NCBI GenBank assembly: GCA_002163975.1
Contig: CP019636.1
Coordinates: 4,227,001-4,291,000, forward strand
DNA from: Nostocales cyanobacterium HT-58-2
Lineage (GTDB): Bacteria; Cyanobacteriota; Cyanobacteriia; Cyanobacteriales; Nostocaceae
Direction of reading: 5' to 3'
DNA length: 64,000 nucleotides
The notes below the pieces were generated by a model, which saw only the letters and a list, made by a program, of their open reading frames with translations, was not told the DNA's origin and did not search any database. The stretch's first letter is position 1. Each line of letters opens with the position of its first letter. The position numbers and the translations under genes were made by a program. This document shows positions 27,742 to 37,606 of the stretch, in pieces.

Positions 27742-28746
27742 ATGGGTACAGTTTATATCACTCAAGAAGATGCTTTTATCGGCAAAATCGATGAACGCCT
27801 AACTGTCAAATTTGATAAAAAGACGATTTTGGATGTACCATTAATTAAAATAGACGGTGTTGTCGTTTTAGGACGCGCTACAGTTTCACCTGCAACAATT
27901 TCTGAACTGCTGGAGCGTCAAATACCTCTGACTTTTCTCACTGATACGGGTCGTTATTTAGGACGGTTAGAACCAGAAGTTACCAAAAATATTTTTGTCC
28001 GTAAAGCACAATGGCAAGCAGCAGGCGAGTCTACTCAAGCAATTCATGTCGTCCAAGGGTTTGTGCGCGGGAAGCTGAAAAATTACCGAAACTTCCTCAT
28101 CCGCCGTCAACGTGAATGTCCAGGCTTGGATTTATCTGAAAATGTGACGCGTTTAGAACAAGCAATTGCACCTATTGACAAAACTCAAAATATTAACTCA
28201 CTACGCGGTTTAGAAGGTGCGGGTAGTGCAGCTTATTTTGGCTGCTTTCATCAACTGCTGCGGACAACAGAATTTACTTTTACCAAACGCGTCCGTCGTC
28301 CTCCCACCGATCCAGTCAACTCCTTACTCAGCTTTGGTTATTCCTTGTTGCGTCATGATATTCAAGGTGCAGTAAATATTGCTGGGTTTGACCCTTATTT
28401 AGGATATCTCCACTGCGATCGCTACGGTAGACCATCACTTGCATTGGATTTAATGGAAGAATTTCGTCCCTTAGTCGTGGATGCAGTTGTATTAACGGCA
28501 TTGAACAAGCGGTTTTTGATACCTACAGATTTTATAACAGAACCATTAAGCGGTGCTGTTTCCCTGACTTCGGAAGGTCGAAAAACATTTTTACGATTAT
28601 ATGCCCAAAAGAAACAAGCTGAATTTAAACATCCAGTATTAGGACGCAAATGTATGTACCAAGAAGCATTTGAACTTCAAGCCCGACTACTGGCAAAATA
28701 CTTCATGGGTGAAATTGAGAAATATCCGCCATTGGTTTTGAAGTAG
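27742..28746 (+). CDS. cas1: CRISPR integrase Cas1
   Basis: A 334-residue protein beginning MGTVYITQEDAFIGK. Glu158 in LRGLEGAGSAAYF is the conserved metal ligand; the NSLLSFGYSLL helix and the GRPSLALDLMEEFRP region supply the remaining active-site residues of Cas1. It is the integrase that inserts new spacers at the leader end of the array. It lies 53 bp after cas4 and 22 bp before cas2. Confidence 0.93.
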   Translation: MGTVYITQEDAFIGKIDERLTVKFDKKTILDVPLIKIDGVVVLGRATVSPATISELLERQIPLTFLTDTGRYLGRLEPEVTKNIFVRKAQWQAAGESTQAIHVVQGFVRGKLKNYRNFLIRRQRECPGLDLSENVTRLEQAIAPIDKTQNINSLRGLEGAGSAAYFGCFHQLLRTTEFTFTKRVRRPPTDPVNSLLSFGYSLLRHDIQGAVNIAGFDPYLGYLHCDRYGRPSLALDLMEEFRPLVVDAVVLTALNKRFLIPTDFITEPLSGAVSLTSEGRKTFLRLYAQKKQAEFKHPVLGRKCMYQEAFELQARLLAKYFMGEIEKYPPLVLK

Positions 28747-28768
28747 GCGCTAGAGGTGAAAAGTTGCG

Positions 28769-29056
28769 ATGAATGTTGTTGTGTCCTACGATATTTCTGA
28801 AGATAAACGCCGCACCAAAATCCACAAAGTCCTCAAGTCTTACGGACAGTGGGTGCAGTATAGTGTGTTTGAGTGCCAGCTCACTGATACTCAATATGCA
28901 AAGTTGCGATCGCGCTTGAACAAACTGATTAAGCCTGAGACTGATAGTATTCGATTTTACTTTCTCTGCGTCTGCTGTTTTGGCAAAATCGAACGTATCG
29001 GTGGTGAACAACCTCGTGACGAAACCATTTTCTTTGCAGAATGCGCGGATGGGTAG
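28769..29056 (+). CDS. cas2: CRISPR adaptation protein Cas2
   Basis: A 95-residue protein with the Cas2 ferredoxin-like start MNVVVSYDISEDKRRTKIHK, followed by LKSYGQWVQYSVFECQL and a C-terminal strand with RFYFLCVCCFGKIERIGG. It forms the core of the Cas1-Cas2 integrase. It is the last cas gene, 212 bp before the first repeat. Confidence 0.92.
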   Translation: MNVVVSYDISEDKRRTKIHKVLKSYGQWVQYSVFECQLTDTQYAKLRSRLNKLIKPETDSIRFYFLCVCCFGKIERIGGEQPRDETIFFAECADG

Positions 29057-29268
29057 GTGTTGGGAAAGAGGTTTTGGAAAAAATGGCTGAATTTCCTACA
29101 GCACAAGGCTTTACGGGAATATGCCCTGACAAACTATCCGCGCTCCTTGTCTATACTGGGTTTCAGCCATTTGTCTCTTGCTTGATCAAGATTTCGTATG
29201 CTATGATGACGCCATCCGCGCTATAGAACCTTGAAAACTTGATACAGATTAGCTTTCAGACTTCCGCT
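29057..29268 (+). promoter_or_regulatory. CRISPR leader with probable promoter
   Basis: The 212 bases between cas2 and the first repeat. TTGCTT (29178-29183), 18 bases, and TATGAT (29202-29207) make a plausible promoter firing into the array. This position, next to cas1-cas2 and facing the repeats, marks it as the leader where new spacers are added. Two short open frames here have no protein character. Confidence 0.55.
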
Positions 29269-32200
29269 GTTGAAATTTCTCTTACTCCCTATTAGGGATT
29301 GAAACACTGTTCGGGAGACTGGAAAATACATCATATAAAAAGTTGAAATTTCTCTTACTCCCTATTAGGGATTGAAACGCCCACGAATTACTCTCGCCGG
29401 ATGCAGCGCGAGATAGAGGTTGAAATTTCTCTTACTCCCTATTAGGGATTGAAACAGAGATTAAGCTTACAAAAGCTTCATCCTCAGGTTGAAATTTCTC
29501 TTACTCCCTATTAGGGATTGAAACACGTTTGATTGACTGTGCGAGTGTATCATCTGTGGTTGAAATTTCTCTTACTCCCTATTAGGGATTGAAACTCAAT
29601 GAACTGGTTGTATGGCGGTCGCGCTATTGCGTTGAAATTTCTCTTACTCCCTATTAGGGATTGAAACAGATGGATTTGACACAGCTATATCGCAATTCCT
29701 CGAGTTGAAATTTCTCTTACTCCCTATTAGGGATTGAAACATCGTTTCATCAAACGTCCACCGTGGATCATAAGTTGAAATTTCTCTTACTCCCTATTAG
29801 GGATTGAAACGTAGTCCGAATTCTGGTTGCGCAAGATTTGTACTGGGAGTTGAAATTTCTCTTACTCCCTATTAGGGATTGAAACGGATAATTATTGCTG
29901 ATGAAAATCCGGAACTGGTGTTGAAATTTCTCTTACTCCCTATTAGGGATTGAAACAAGAGCCTCATATGTCTCTTTGACAAAAGCAAAGTTGAAATTTC
30001 TCTTACTCCCTATTAGGGATTGAAACTTCTGGAGCCACCAGCAGAACATCGTCTCTGGGATGTTGAAATTTCTCTTACTCCCTATTAGGGATTGAAACCA
30101 ACCACTCTCGATCATGGTGTGCTGCAACTGTTTCAAAGTTGAAATTTCTCTTACTCCCTATTAGGGATTGAAACAAAGCAGATCCAACAGCAGAAAGTAC
30201 ACCTAGCTGAGGTTGAAATTTCTCTTACTCCCTATTAGGGATTGAAACGTCGTTCGACTTTGCAGCGCTTAAAAAATATTTCTGTTGAAATTTCTCTTAC
30301 TCCCTATTAGGGATTGAAACGCGTAGCAAGAGCCGTACCAACTCCCACCCCAAGTTGAAATTTCTCTTACTCCCTATTAGGGATTGAAACTTATCTTGGT
30401 AAAACTGTTGGGACAAACTCTAGAAGTTGAAATTTCTCTTACTCCCTATTAGGGATTGAAACATTTGACCACGGCGGCACTAATTGGTTAACAGGTGGTT
30501 GAAATTTCTCTTACTCCCTATTAGGGATTGAAACCGGAGCGTTCCCCATCTGGACACAGACGTTTTTAGTTGAAATTTCTCTTACTCCCTATTAGGGATT
30601 GAAACCTTAAAGTCTTGATGGATATGCCTAACTCTTTGGCAGGTTGAAATTTCTCTTACTCCCTATTAGGGATTGAAACAAGCAGATCGATACGGGCGTG
30701 ACTTGGGTGCTAGTTGTTGAAATTTCTCTTACTCCCTATTAGGGATTGAAACAGAACCATTGAAATACCTCCACTTGCCGAGACTGTGGTTGAAATTTCT
30801 CTTACTCCCTATTAGGGATTGAAACTGCCTATATTCTTGTAAGAAATCTCTTGCCGTGCGATTTAGTTGAAATTTCTCTTACTCCCTATTAGGGATTGAA
30901 ACTGGAGCGGGATGGCGGTATACACCTTTGTCTGGAAGTTGAAATTTCTCTTACTCCCTATTAGGGATTGAAACAGTGCAAATCTTGCTGAGGCGAGCGA
31001 AGAACAAGTTGAGTTGAAATTTCTCTTACTCCCTATTAGGGATTGAAACGCTTTATCTCACACGGTCGAAAATGACCTCAAAGTTGAAATTTCTCTTACT
31101 CCCTATTAGGGATTGAAACCGCTAGTGGCAGTAGGCATTATGTATCCACCACTAGGTTGAAATTTCTCTTACTCCCTATTAGGGATTGAAACAGCAGGTT
31201 GTCTTGTAGGAAGGAATGCGAGAACTCACTGTTGAAATTTCTCTTACTCCCTATTAGGGATTGAAACAACTCGATTCCTCCTCTGTTTTTTGAACTGTAA
31301 TGTTGAAATTTCTCTTACTCCCTATTAGGGATTGAAACAGTCGTCTCCTTCACAGTCGTTGCAATGACTTCGTTGAAATTTCTCTTACTCCCTATTAGGG
31401 ATTGAAACCTGATCTTGCTTGCGAACGCCAAAAACCGCAAAAGTTGAAATTTCTCTTACTCCCTATTAGGGATTGAAACCTTTACCCAAGAAAGCAAATC
31501 TTTGAGGACGTTTTTTAGGTTGAAATTTCTCTTACTCCCTATTAGGGATTGAAACTTCTCTCCATTTTTTCAGCCTTGCTTCACGAGCTTGTTGTTGAAA
31601 TTTCTCTTACTCCCTATTAGGGATTGAAACTTAAACAATCAGTGCAACCGGATAAGCCAGCCAAGCCGTTGAAATTTCTCTTACTCCCTATTAGGGATTG
31701 AAACGAGTTGAGGATATTCTCGGAAGGTGATTACCTCAGTTGAAATTTCTCTTACTCCCTATTAGGGATTGAAACAGACCAGCCGATAACAGTAAATTCC
31801 TAGACCAGCAAGGTTGAAATTTCTCTTACTCCCTATTAGGGATTGAAACAGCGCTCAAAATTACCCTCAAAACCTTGCGCAGAGGTTGAAATTTCTCTTA
31901 CTCCCTATTAGGGATTGAAACGCTTCATCTGGGCTAACAATGCCGCTATCTTGGAGTTGAAATTTCTCTTACTCCCTATTAGGGATTGAAACTGGCGTAA
32001 TAAAAACGCCCACACCAATATAATAGCGTTGAAATTTCTCTTACTCCCTATTAGGGATTGAAACTGTACTTCGCAACCAAACGACAGTAACCTTGGTTGT
32101 TGAAATTTCTCTTACTCCCTATTAGGGATTGAAACGCTTATCAACATCAGTAAGCAAATTATCAAACTTAGAGTTGAAATTTCTCTTACTCCCTATTAGG

Positions 32201-34825
32201 GATTGAAACGGATATAATGGAAGTAGCTATTTATACATAGCAGGTTGAAATTTCTCTTACTCCCTATTAGGGATTGAAACCCTATTATCTTAGAAACTTT
32301 AGTTGCCAATAATTATGTTGAAATTTCTCTTACTCCCTATTAGGGATTGAAACTAACTCTCTGAATACCTGGTACTTTTTCAGGTACTGTTGAAATTTCT
32401 CTTACTCCCTATTAGGGATTGAAACCTTGTGTGTTGCTTGGTTGTTCTGTGCTATGGCCAGTTGAAATTTCTCTTACTCCCTATTAGGGATTGAAACATA
32501 TCATAAGTGAACACGCTAACAGTCTTATCAAGTTGAAATTTCTCTTACTCCCTATTAGGGATTGAAACGAATTAGACAGACAGACAATCGACCAGACTCT
32601 AGCGTTGAAATTTCTCTTACTCCCTATTAGGGATTGAAACAATCTTCCACGGTTTAACCCTGGTAAAATTCCATAATGTTGAAATTTCTCTTACTCCCTA
32701 TTAGGGATTGAAACTCGTCCATGCAGTCGATGAAGGAATAATGTCCGGTGTTGAAATTTCTCTTACTCCCTATTAGGGATTGAAACAATAGCCTTAATTC
32801 CCTCTAAATATTGATACTCGGCGTTGAAATTTCTCTTACTCCCTATTAGGGATTGAAACATCTTTATTCAATTGATTAAAACCTGTAGCGTCTTCAAGTT
32901 GAAATTTCTCTTACTCCCTATTAGGGATTGAAACGTCTGACTCATTAACCTTGTTTACAGTCTCTTCTGTTGAAATTTCTCTTACTCCCTATTAGGGATT
33001 GAAACTCCTTTGTGCTCGCTTATTGGATCTATCCTCTTGTGTTGAAATTTCTCTTACTCCCTATTAGGGATTGAAACTGAAACTATCTAACGCTTATTTG
33101 GATCGCTCCAGTGGTTGAAATTTCTCTTACTCCCTATTAGGGATTGAAACTAATTTACAGACACACAAGTTAGCATTAGAAAGATGTTGAAATTTCTCTT
33201 ACTCCCTATTAGGGATTGAAACATAACTGGATTCTTCAAGAATTAACCAAGGATGATAAGTTGAAATTTCTCTTACTCCCTATTAGGGATTGAAACAAAG
33301 ACTTACCAAAAACTAACTTGGCTTGCTCCAGGTTGAAATTTCTCTTACTCCCTATTAGGGATTGAAACTCTTCAGTTGGTTTGTTGTATCCATCTTTAAT
33401 CTTGTTGAAATTTCTCTTACTCCCTATTAGGGATTGAAACCAGTTGGCAAAGCGTTAGCGTCGTCGTCTTCATCGTTGAAATTTCTCTTACTCCCTATTA
33501 GGGATTGAAACAGCTTCATCCTGTGACAGTTCCCAATATGGGGTTGAAATTTCTCTTACTCCCTATTAGGGATTGAAACTAACTCTTTGATTTACTCCGT
33601 GATTTCTTGATTGGTTGAAATTTCTCTTACTCCCTATTAGGGATTGAAACTTGACGGATGAAAGCGTACAGCCGGATAGCAGCTGGTTGAAATTTCTCTT
33701 ACTCCCTATTAGGGATTGAAACATACAGTAAAAGAAGTTTCGACGGATAGGACACATGGTTGAAATTTCTCTTACTCCCTATTAGGGATTGAAACTGCAT
33801 CTTCAATGTATGCAATATTAAATTTATTTGTTGAAATTTCTCTTACTCCCTATTAGGGATTGAAACATGACTTTGCTCCTCTTTCTGGGTTTTAACCAGC
33901 ATCATGTGTTGAAATTTCTCTTACTCCCTATTAGGGATTGAAACATATCGACGTACTGTTTGCCACACCACACCAACAGGTTGAAATTTCTCTTACTCCC
34001 TATTAGGGATTGAAACTTGGAAGGTTTCATAGTTTCGAGTTGCAATACCGGGTTGAAATTTCTCTTACTCCCTATTAGGGATTGAAACATTAACCTATAA
34101 GCGATGTGGTCTGTTGAGTTGTGTTGAAATTTCTCTTACTCCCTATTAGGGATTGAAACCTACTTTAAGCAGTTTCGACGTGGCGCCAAAGTTTGTGTTG
34201 AAATTTCTCTTACTCCCTATTAGGGATTGAAACAACAACCTAGCAAACGAGTTTATGGGCGCAAACGCTCAAGGTTGAAATTTCTCTTACTCCCTATTAG
34301 GGATTGAAACCTTTATGGTGAGGGTAGCATTACCAAGCGTAGTGTGTTGGGTTGAAATTTCTCTTACTCCCTATTAGGGATTGAAACACGGTTGGTTCTT
34401 CCTTTCGGGTGGTCAGTGGAAGGTTGAAATTTCTCTTACTCCCTATTAGGGATTGAAACGCTGTAAACTCTATGTGACTATATTAACTGATGTAGGTTGA
34501 AATTTCTCTTACTCCCTATTAGGGATTGAAACTTGTATTTAATGCGTATACTCAGATACTCAGTAAGGGGTTGAAATTTCTCTTACTCCCTATTAGGGAT
34601 TGAAACTAGACGCAAACACACTACAACCCGCGCTATACTTTCCGTTGAAATTTCTCTTACTCCCTATTAGGGATTGAAACCTGAAAGTTGGCACATCTAT
34701 ATTTGAAGCATTTAATGGTTGAAATTTCTCTTACTCCCTATTAGGGATTGAAACGGAAACAAGCACAACCTCAAAGTGGTGGCGGAGGGTTGAAATTTCT
34801 CTTACTCCCTATTAGGGATTGAAAC
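29269..34825 (+). CRISPR. Type I-D CRISPR array, 77 repeats and 76 spacers
   Basis: I counted 77 copies of a 37-bp repeat that begins GTTGAAATTTCTC and ends TTAGGGATTGAAAC, separated by 76 spacers of 31-41 bp (mostly 34-37). By eye every repeat is identical, including the last. The repeat contains TCCCTA-T-TAGGGA, a perfect small palindrome that forms the Cas6 hairpin; cutting at its base leaves the tag ATTGAAAC. The leader and cas genes lie on the left, so the newest spacers are on the left. I noticed no two identical spacers. The last repeat ends at 34825, directly next to the stop codon of the convergent response-regulator gene. Confidence 0.98.
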
Positions 34826-35485
34826 CTAAGAATTTTTGAGTGAAGATAGAAAAGAATTGGCAAAGATGGCAGCTTGAGTGCGATCGCGCAGATTTAACCG
34901 ACTGAGAATACTTGTCACGTGATTTTTCACCGTTCTCTCAGTAATATACAGAGACTGTGCAATTTCTCGATTGCTAGCACCAGCTGCAATGAAGCGCAAA
35001 ACTTCCCTTTCTCTGGGAGTCAGTTCAGCTAACCCGGATGGGGAATTGAGGGGTTTTGGTGTTGTAGAGTGTAGTAGAGGAGACAAGACTTTCTCAAATA
35101 ACCCTGGTCCTAGTTGAGTGTGCCCTTGATGAATAGACCGGATAGCATTTGCCAAGGGTTCTAGAGGTGTATCTTTTAACAAATAACCCTTCGCTCCAAA
35201 TTGCATTGCTTGTGAGACATATTCATCATCATCAAAAGTCGTCAATACCAACACTTTCACTGCTGGAAATTGCTGAGAAATCACTTCAGTTGCTGCCACA
35301 CCATCCATGACGGGCATACGCACATCCATTAAGACCAAATCTGGTTGCAAGACTTCGACTTGGGCGATCGCACTTTCACCATTTTCTGCCTCACCCACAA
35401 TCTCAAAGTCGGGCTTTGATTCCAACAAACTTTTTAAGCCTTGACGAATAATGATTTGGTCGTCTACTAATAGCAAGCGAATCAT
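34826..35485 (-). CDS. NarL/LuxR-family response regulator
   Basis: A 219-residue two-component regulator. Residues 1-120 are a receiver domain with acidic Asp8/Asp9, phospho-acceptor Asp54 in LVLMDVRMP, and a later LLKD Lys. Residues 150-215 are a LuxR-type helix-turn-helix with ELTPREREVLRFIAAG and NREIAQSLYITERTVKNHV. ATG at 35485 is chosen, with GAGG nine bases before it; a GTG six bases upstream would leave too little spacing. It follows the histidine kinase in one operon, its start just after the kinase stop. The stop codon touches the final CRISPR repeat, so transcription from the array runs head-on into this gene. Confidence 0.9.
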   Translation of the reverse strand: MIRLLLVDDQIIIRQGLKSLLESKPDFEIVGEAENGESAIAQVEVLQPDLVLMDVRMPVMDGVAATEVISQQFPAVKVLVLTTFDDDEYVSQAMQFGAKGYLLKDTPLEPLANAIRSIHQGHTQLGPGLFEKVLSPLLHSTTPKPLNSPSGLAELTPREREVLRFIAAGASNREIAQSLYITERTVKNHVTSILSRLNLRDRTQAAIFANSFLSSLKNS

Positions 35486-35490
35486 CCGCA

Positions 35491-36696
35491 CTAGCCTCGG
35501 TAAGGAAATCTAGCGATAATTTGGCAACCACCTTTGGGGGAACTGACAATGGAAAATTGACCTCCTAGCGCCTTCGTTCGTTCTCGCATTCCTTGGATGC
35601 CAAATCCTGTCTTGTTTTGCTTTGGGTTAAAGCCTTTACCATTGTCACATAGCTGTAAATAGAGAGAATCACTAGTTGCTTGTAAGTCTATTTTGACCTG
35701 AGTGGCGCTGCTATGCTTAGAGATATTTGTTAAGGCTTCTTGAACAATCCGGTAAATTGTCGTACCCACTTCTGTTGGTAAAGATCGGGGTAAGCTGAGT
35801 GAGCAGACTGGAACTATACCAGTCTGACGCTGAAAATCTTCAAGCAACAGCGCGAGTGCAGACTCCAGAGATTTTCCTTGCAATGGGTCACAACGCAGTG
35901 TTGCCACAGATTGGCGTACCTCTTTTAAGGCATTGCTACCAAGTTGTTTGGCTTCTAGCAAGAAAGTTTTTGTCTTATCAAGGTTTGATGACAAAAATAG
36001 TAAAGCGTTTTCTAGTTGGATACTTTGAGCTGTGAGCGAGTGTCCCAGAGCATCATGAATTTCACGCGCAATGCGATTGCGTTCTTTTAAAGTTGCTTGG
36101 TCTTCAATACATAGAGCGTATTCACTCAGTTGTTGATGAGCGATCGCTAATTTCTCCCGACTTTGTCGTTCTGCTAGCAAAGCATTGACCAACAACAACA
36201 CAAACGCCAGCACCAAGCCAAACATCAAGCCCACATCTAACACCAAACGCCAGATGTCTACAACTGGTGGTTTGTGCACATAGTCCAGTGGTGGTTTTGA
36301 TAAGAGCGGAACTAACGTGGTGAAAACAAAGCATACAAATGCCAGACCTGCCACAAGCAAGCGTCCAATCAAATTAAAGACAAGACAACCACGAATGACT
36401 AAAATCAATAACAGTGGTGGCGGAACGTGAATGCCCCGACCCATAACACCTGCTAACAAGATCAATCCAAATCCCAACCCTATATAAAGCACTTTTGAGA
36501 ACAGATTGCTCGTTGGTAGCCATAAACCCATGACACCAAAGCAGGCAGTGATTAAAAAGCTCTGTAGCGGCTGTTGGTGGATTTGGGGCATATGTGGCGG
36601 CTGTGGGGGGAGAAGCAAGAAAATCCCCAAAAGAATCCACTCTAGATAGAGTAGTAAGCGAAATGGATGATATTGAAGTTGAATCAGGCGATTCAC
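35491..36696 (-). CDS. Sensor histidine kinase (HisKA_3/DesK-NarX type)
   Basis: A 401-residue membrane kinase. The first 175 residues hold about five or six hydrophobic segments with no large periplasmic domain, so it probably senses something in or near the membrane. A short coiled-coil linker leads to the dimerisation domain with phospho-acceptor His214 in REIHDALGHS, then an ATP-binding domain with a DNGKGFN box and GIQGMRERTKALGG. It is the partner of the downstream response regulator, which begins 5 bases after its stop codon. Its signal and target genes are not evident. Confidence 0.88.
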   Translation of the reverse strand: MNRLIQLQYHPFRLLLYLEWILLGIFLLLPPQPPHMPQIHQQPLQSFLITACFGVMGLWLPTSNLFSKVLYIGLGFGLILLAGVMGRGIHVPPPLLLILVIRGCLVFNLIGRLLVAGLAFVCFVFTTLVPLLSKPPLDYVHKPPVVDIWRLVLDVGLMFGLVLAFVLLLVNALLAERQSREKLAIAHQQLSEYALCIEDQATLKERNRIAREIHDALGHSLTAQSIQLENALLFLSSNLDKTKTFLLEAKQLGSNALKEVRQSVATLRCDPLQGKSLESALALLLEDFQRQTGIVPVCSLSLPRSLPTEVGTTIYRIVQEALTNISKHSSATQVKIDLQATSDSLYLQLCDNGKGFNPKQNKTGFGIQGMRERTKALGGQFSIVSSPKGGCQIIARFPYRG

Positions 36697-36831
36697 AGCA
36701 GCAAGTTTGAGTAATAAAGCACTTTATATTTATATACAATCTAAAATTGATTGCGGGAATTTTTCCTCCTCTAAACTCTATAACAAAGAATTTTTTGCTG
36801 CTAGGGTCAATATTCCCATTCTTACGACACG

Positions 36832-36853
36832 AACTAGGACTTTAGTCCTAGTT
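36832..36853. repeat. Perfect 10-bp-stem palindrome
   Basis: AACTAGGACT and AGTCCTAGTT pair perfectly over two bases, in the gap between the divergent kinase and Spy-like genes. It resembles interspersed cyanobacterial palindromes and could also be a regulator site; nothing decides between these. Confidence 0.5.
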
Positions 36854-36978
36854 AAAATTAGTACACAAGTCTCATAGACATCTGGATTTTAGATCCATGT
36901 AGTTATCCTGGCAAATTTCTAAGCTTGAGGCATCGAACACAGACAAGTTCATCGCATGAAATTTGCAGGAGATATACT

Positions 36979-37431
36979 ATGAAACTAAAATCTCAGTTCA
37001 TTGTCATACTCGCTGGCACCATCAGCCTGGTAGTCAGTTTGCACTTAGCAAAAACCTTTGCCCAAATTCCTGTTGACAATGGACCAATCAAAGTTGTGCC
37101 AGCTGGCAGGGTACCCCCTGGACCATTATTTCCAGAATTAGCAGGTATCAATTTGACCGAGGAACAGCAAAAACAAATCTGGCAAATTCAACAGGAAATC
37201 ATGCCTCAAATTGCTCAAATTATACCCCATCCTGAGTTGACAGAGGAGCAAAAAAATCAACTTCGGTCTGGTCAATCAGTGCAAATTACTATCCAACCAC
37301 CGACCGCCGAACAAAAAGCGAAACTGCGAGAACTCTTCCAGACATACCAACAACGGGTAGAAACAATTTTGACTCCTGAGCAACAGCAGAAATTCCGAGA
37401 GAATCTGAAAAACTTGCCGCCTTTGAGTTAG
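36979..37431 (+). CDS. Spy/CpxP-like periplasmic protein
   Basis: A 150-residue secreted protein. The ATG at 36979 is set by AGGAG seven to ten bases upstream and begins a signal peptide (MKLKSQFIVILAGTISLVVS then LHLAKTFAQ). The mature part has two LTxEQ-type segments (NLTEEQQKQIWQIQQ near 60 and ILTPEQQQKFREN near 130) in a helical, Gln-rich context, as in Spy/CpxP (LTXXQ) family chaperones and stress sensors. It is transcribed away from the two-component pair. Regulation by that pair is possible but only a guess. Confidence 0.6.
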   Translation: MKLKSQFIVILAGTISLVVSLHLAKTFAQIPVDNGPIKVVPAGRVPPGPLFPELAGINLTEEQQKQIWQIQQEIMPQIAQIIPHPELTEEQKNQLRSGQSVQITIQPPTAEQKAKLRELFQTYQQRVETILTPEQQQKFRENLKNLPPLS

Positions 37432-37527
37432 TACAAGGATGGAGGACAAGCGGAAGGAGCGACGGATGAAATATTCACCATGTTCAAACAAAATCTGCTT
37501 TCTACCGAAAATTTTGGGGTTAGAGCC

Positions 37528-37606
37528 TCGCCCTTTTAGGGCGACTTTAAAAAACGTCTGAGCGATTAGTAGAGTTTGTATATAATGTAGTCAGGAGGTA
37601 ATAAAA
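37528..37606 (+). promoter_or_regulatory. Left-end hairpin and expression signals of the TnpB element
   Basis: TCGCCCT (37528-37534) pairs with AGGGCGA (37538-37544) across three T, typical of the end hairpin of IS200/IS605-group elements. TATAAT at 37581-37586 and AGGAGGT at 37593-37599 precede the GTG start of tnpB. Confidence 0.5.

Noticed and set aside
29900..34100. Open frames with the repeated heptamer-like text FQSLIGSKRNFN on the minus strand
   Set aside because: They are translations of CRISPR repeats and spacers, not proteins.
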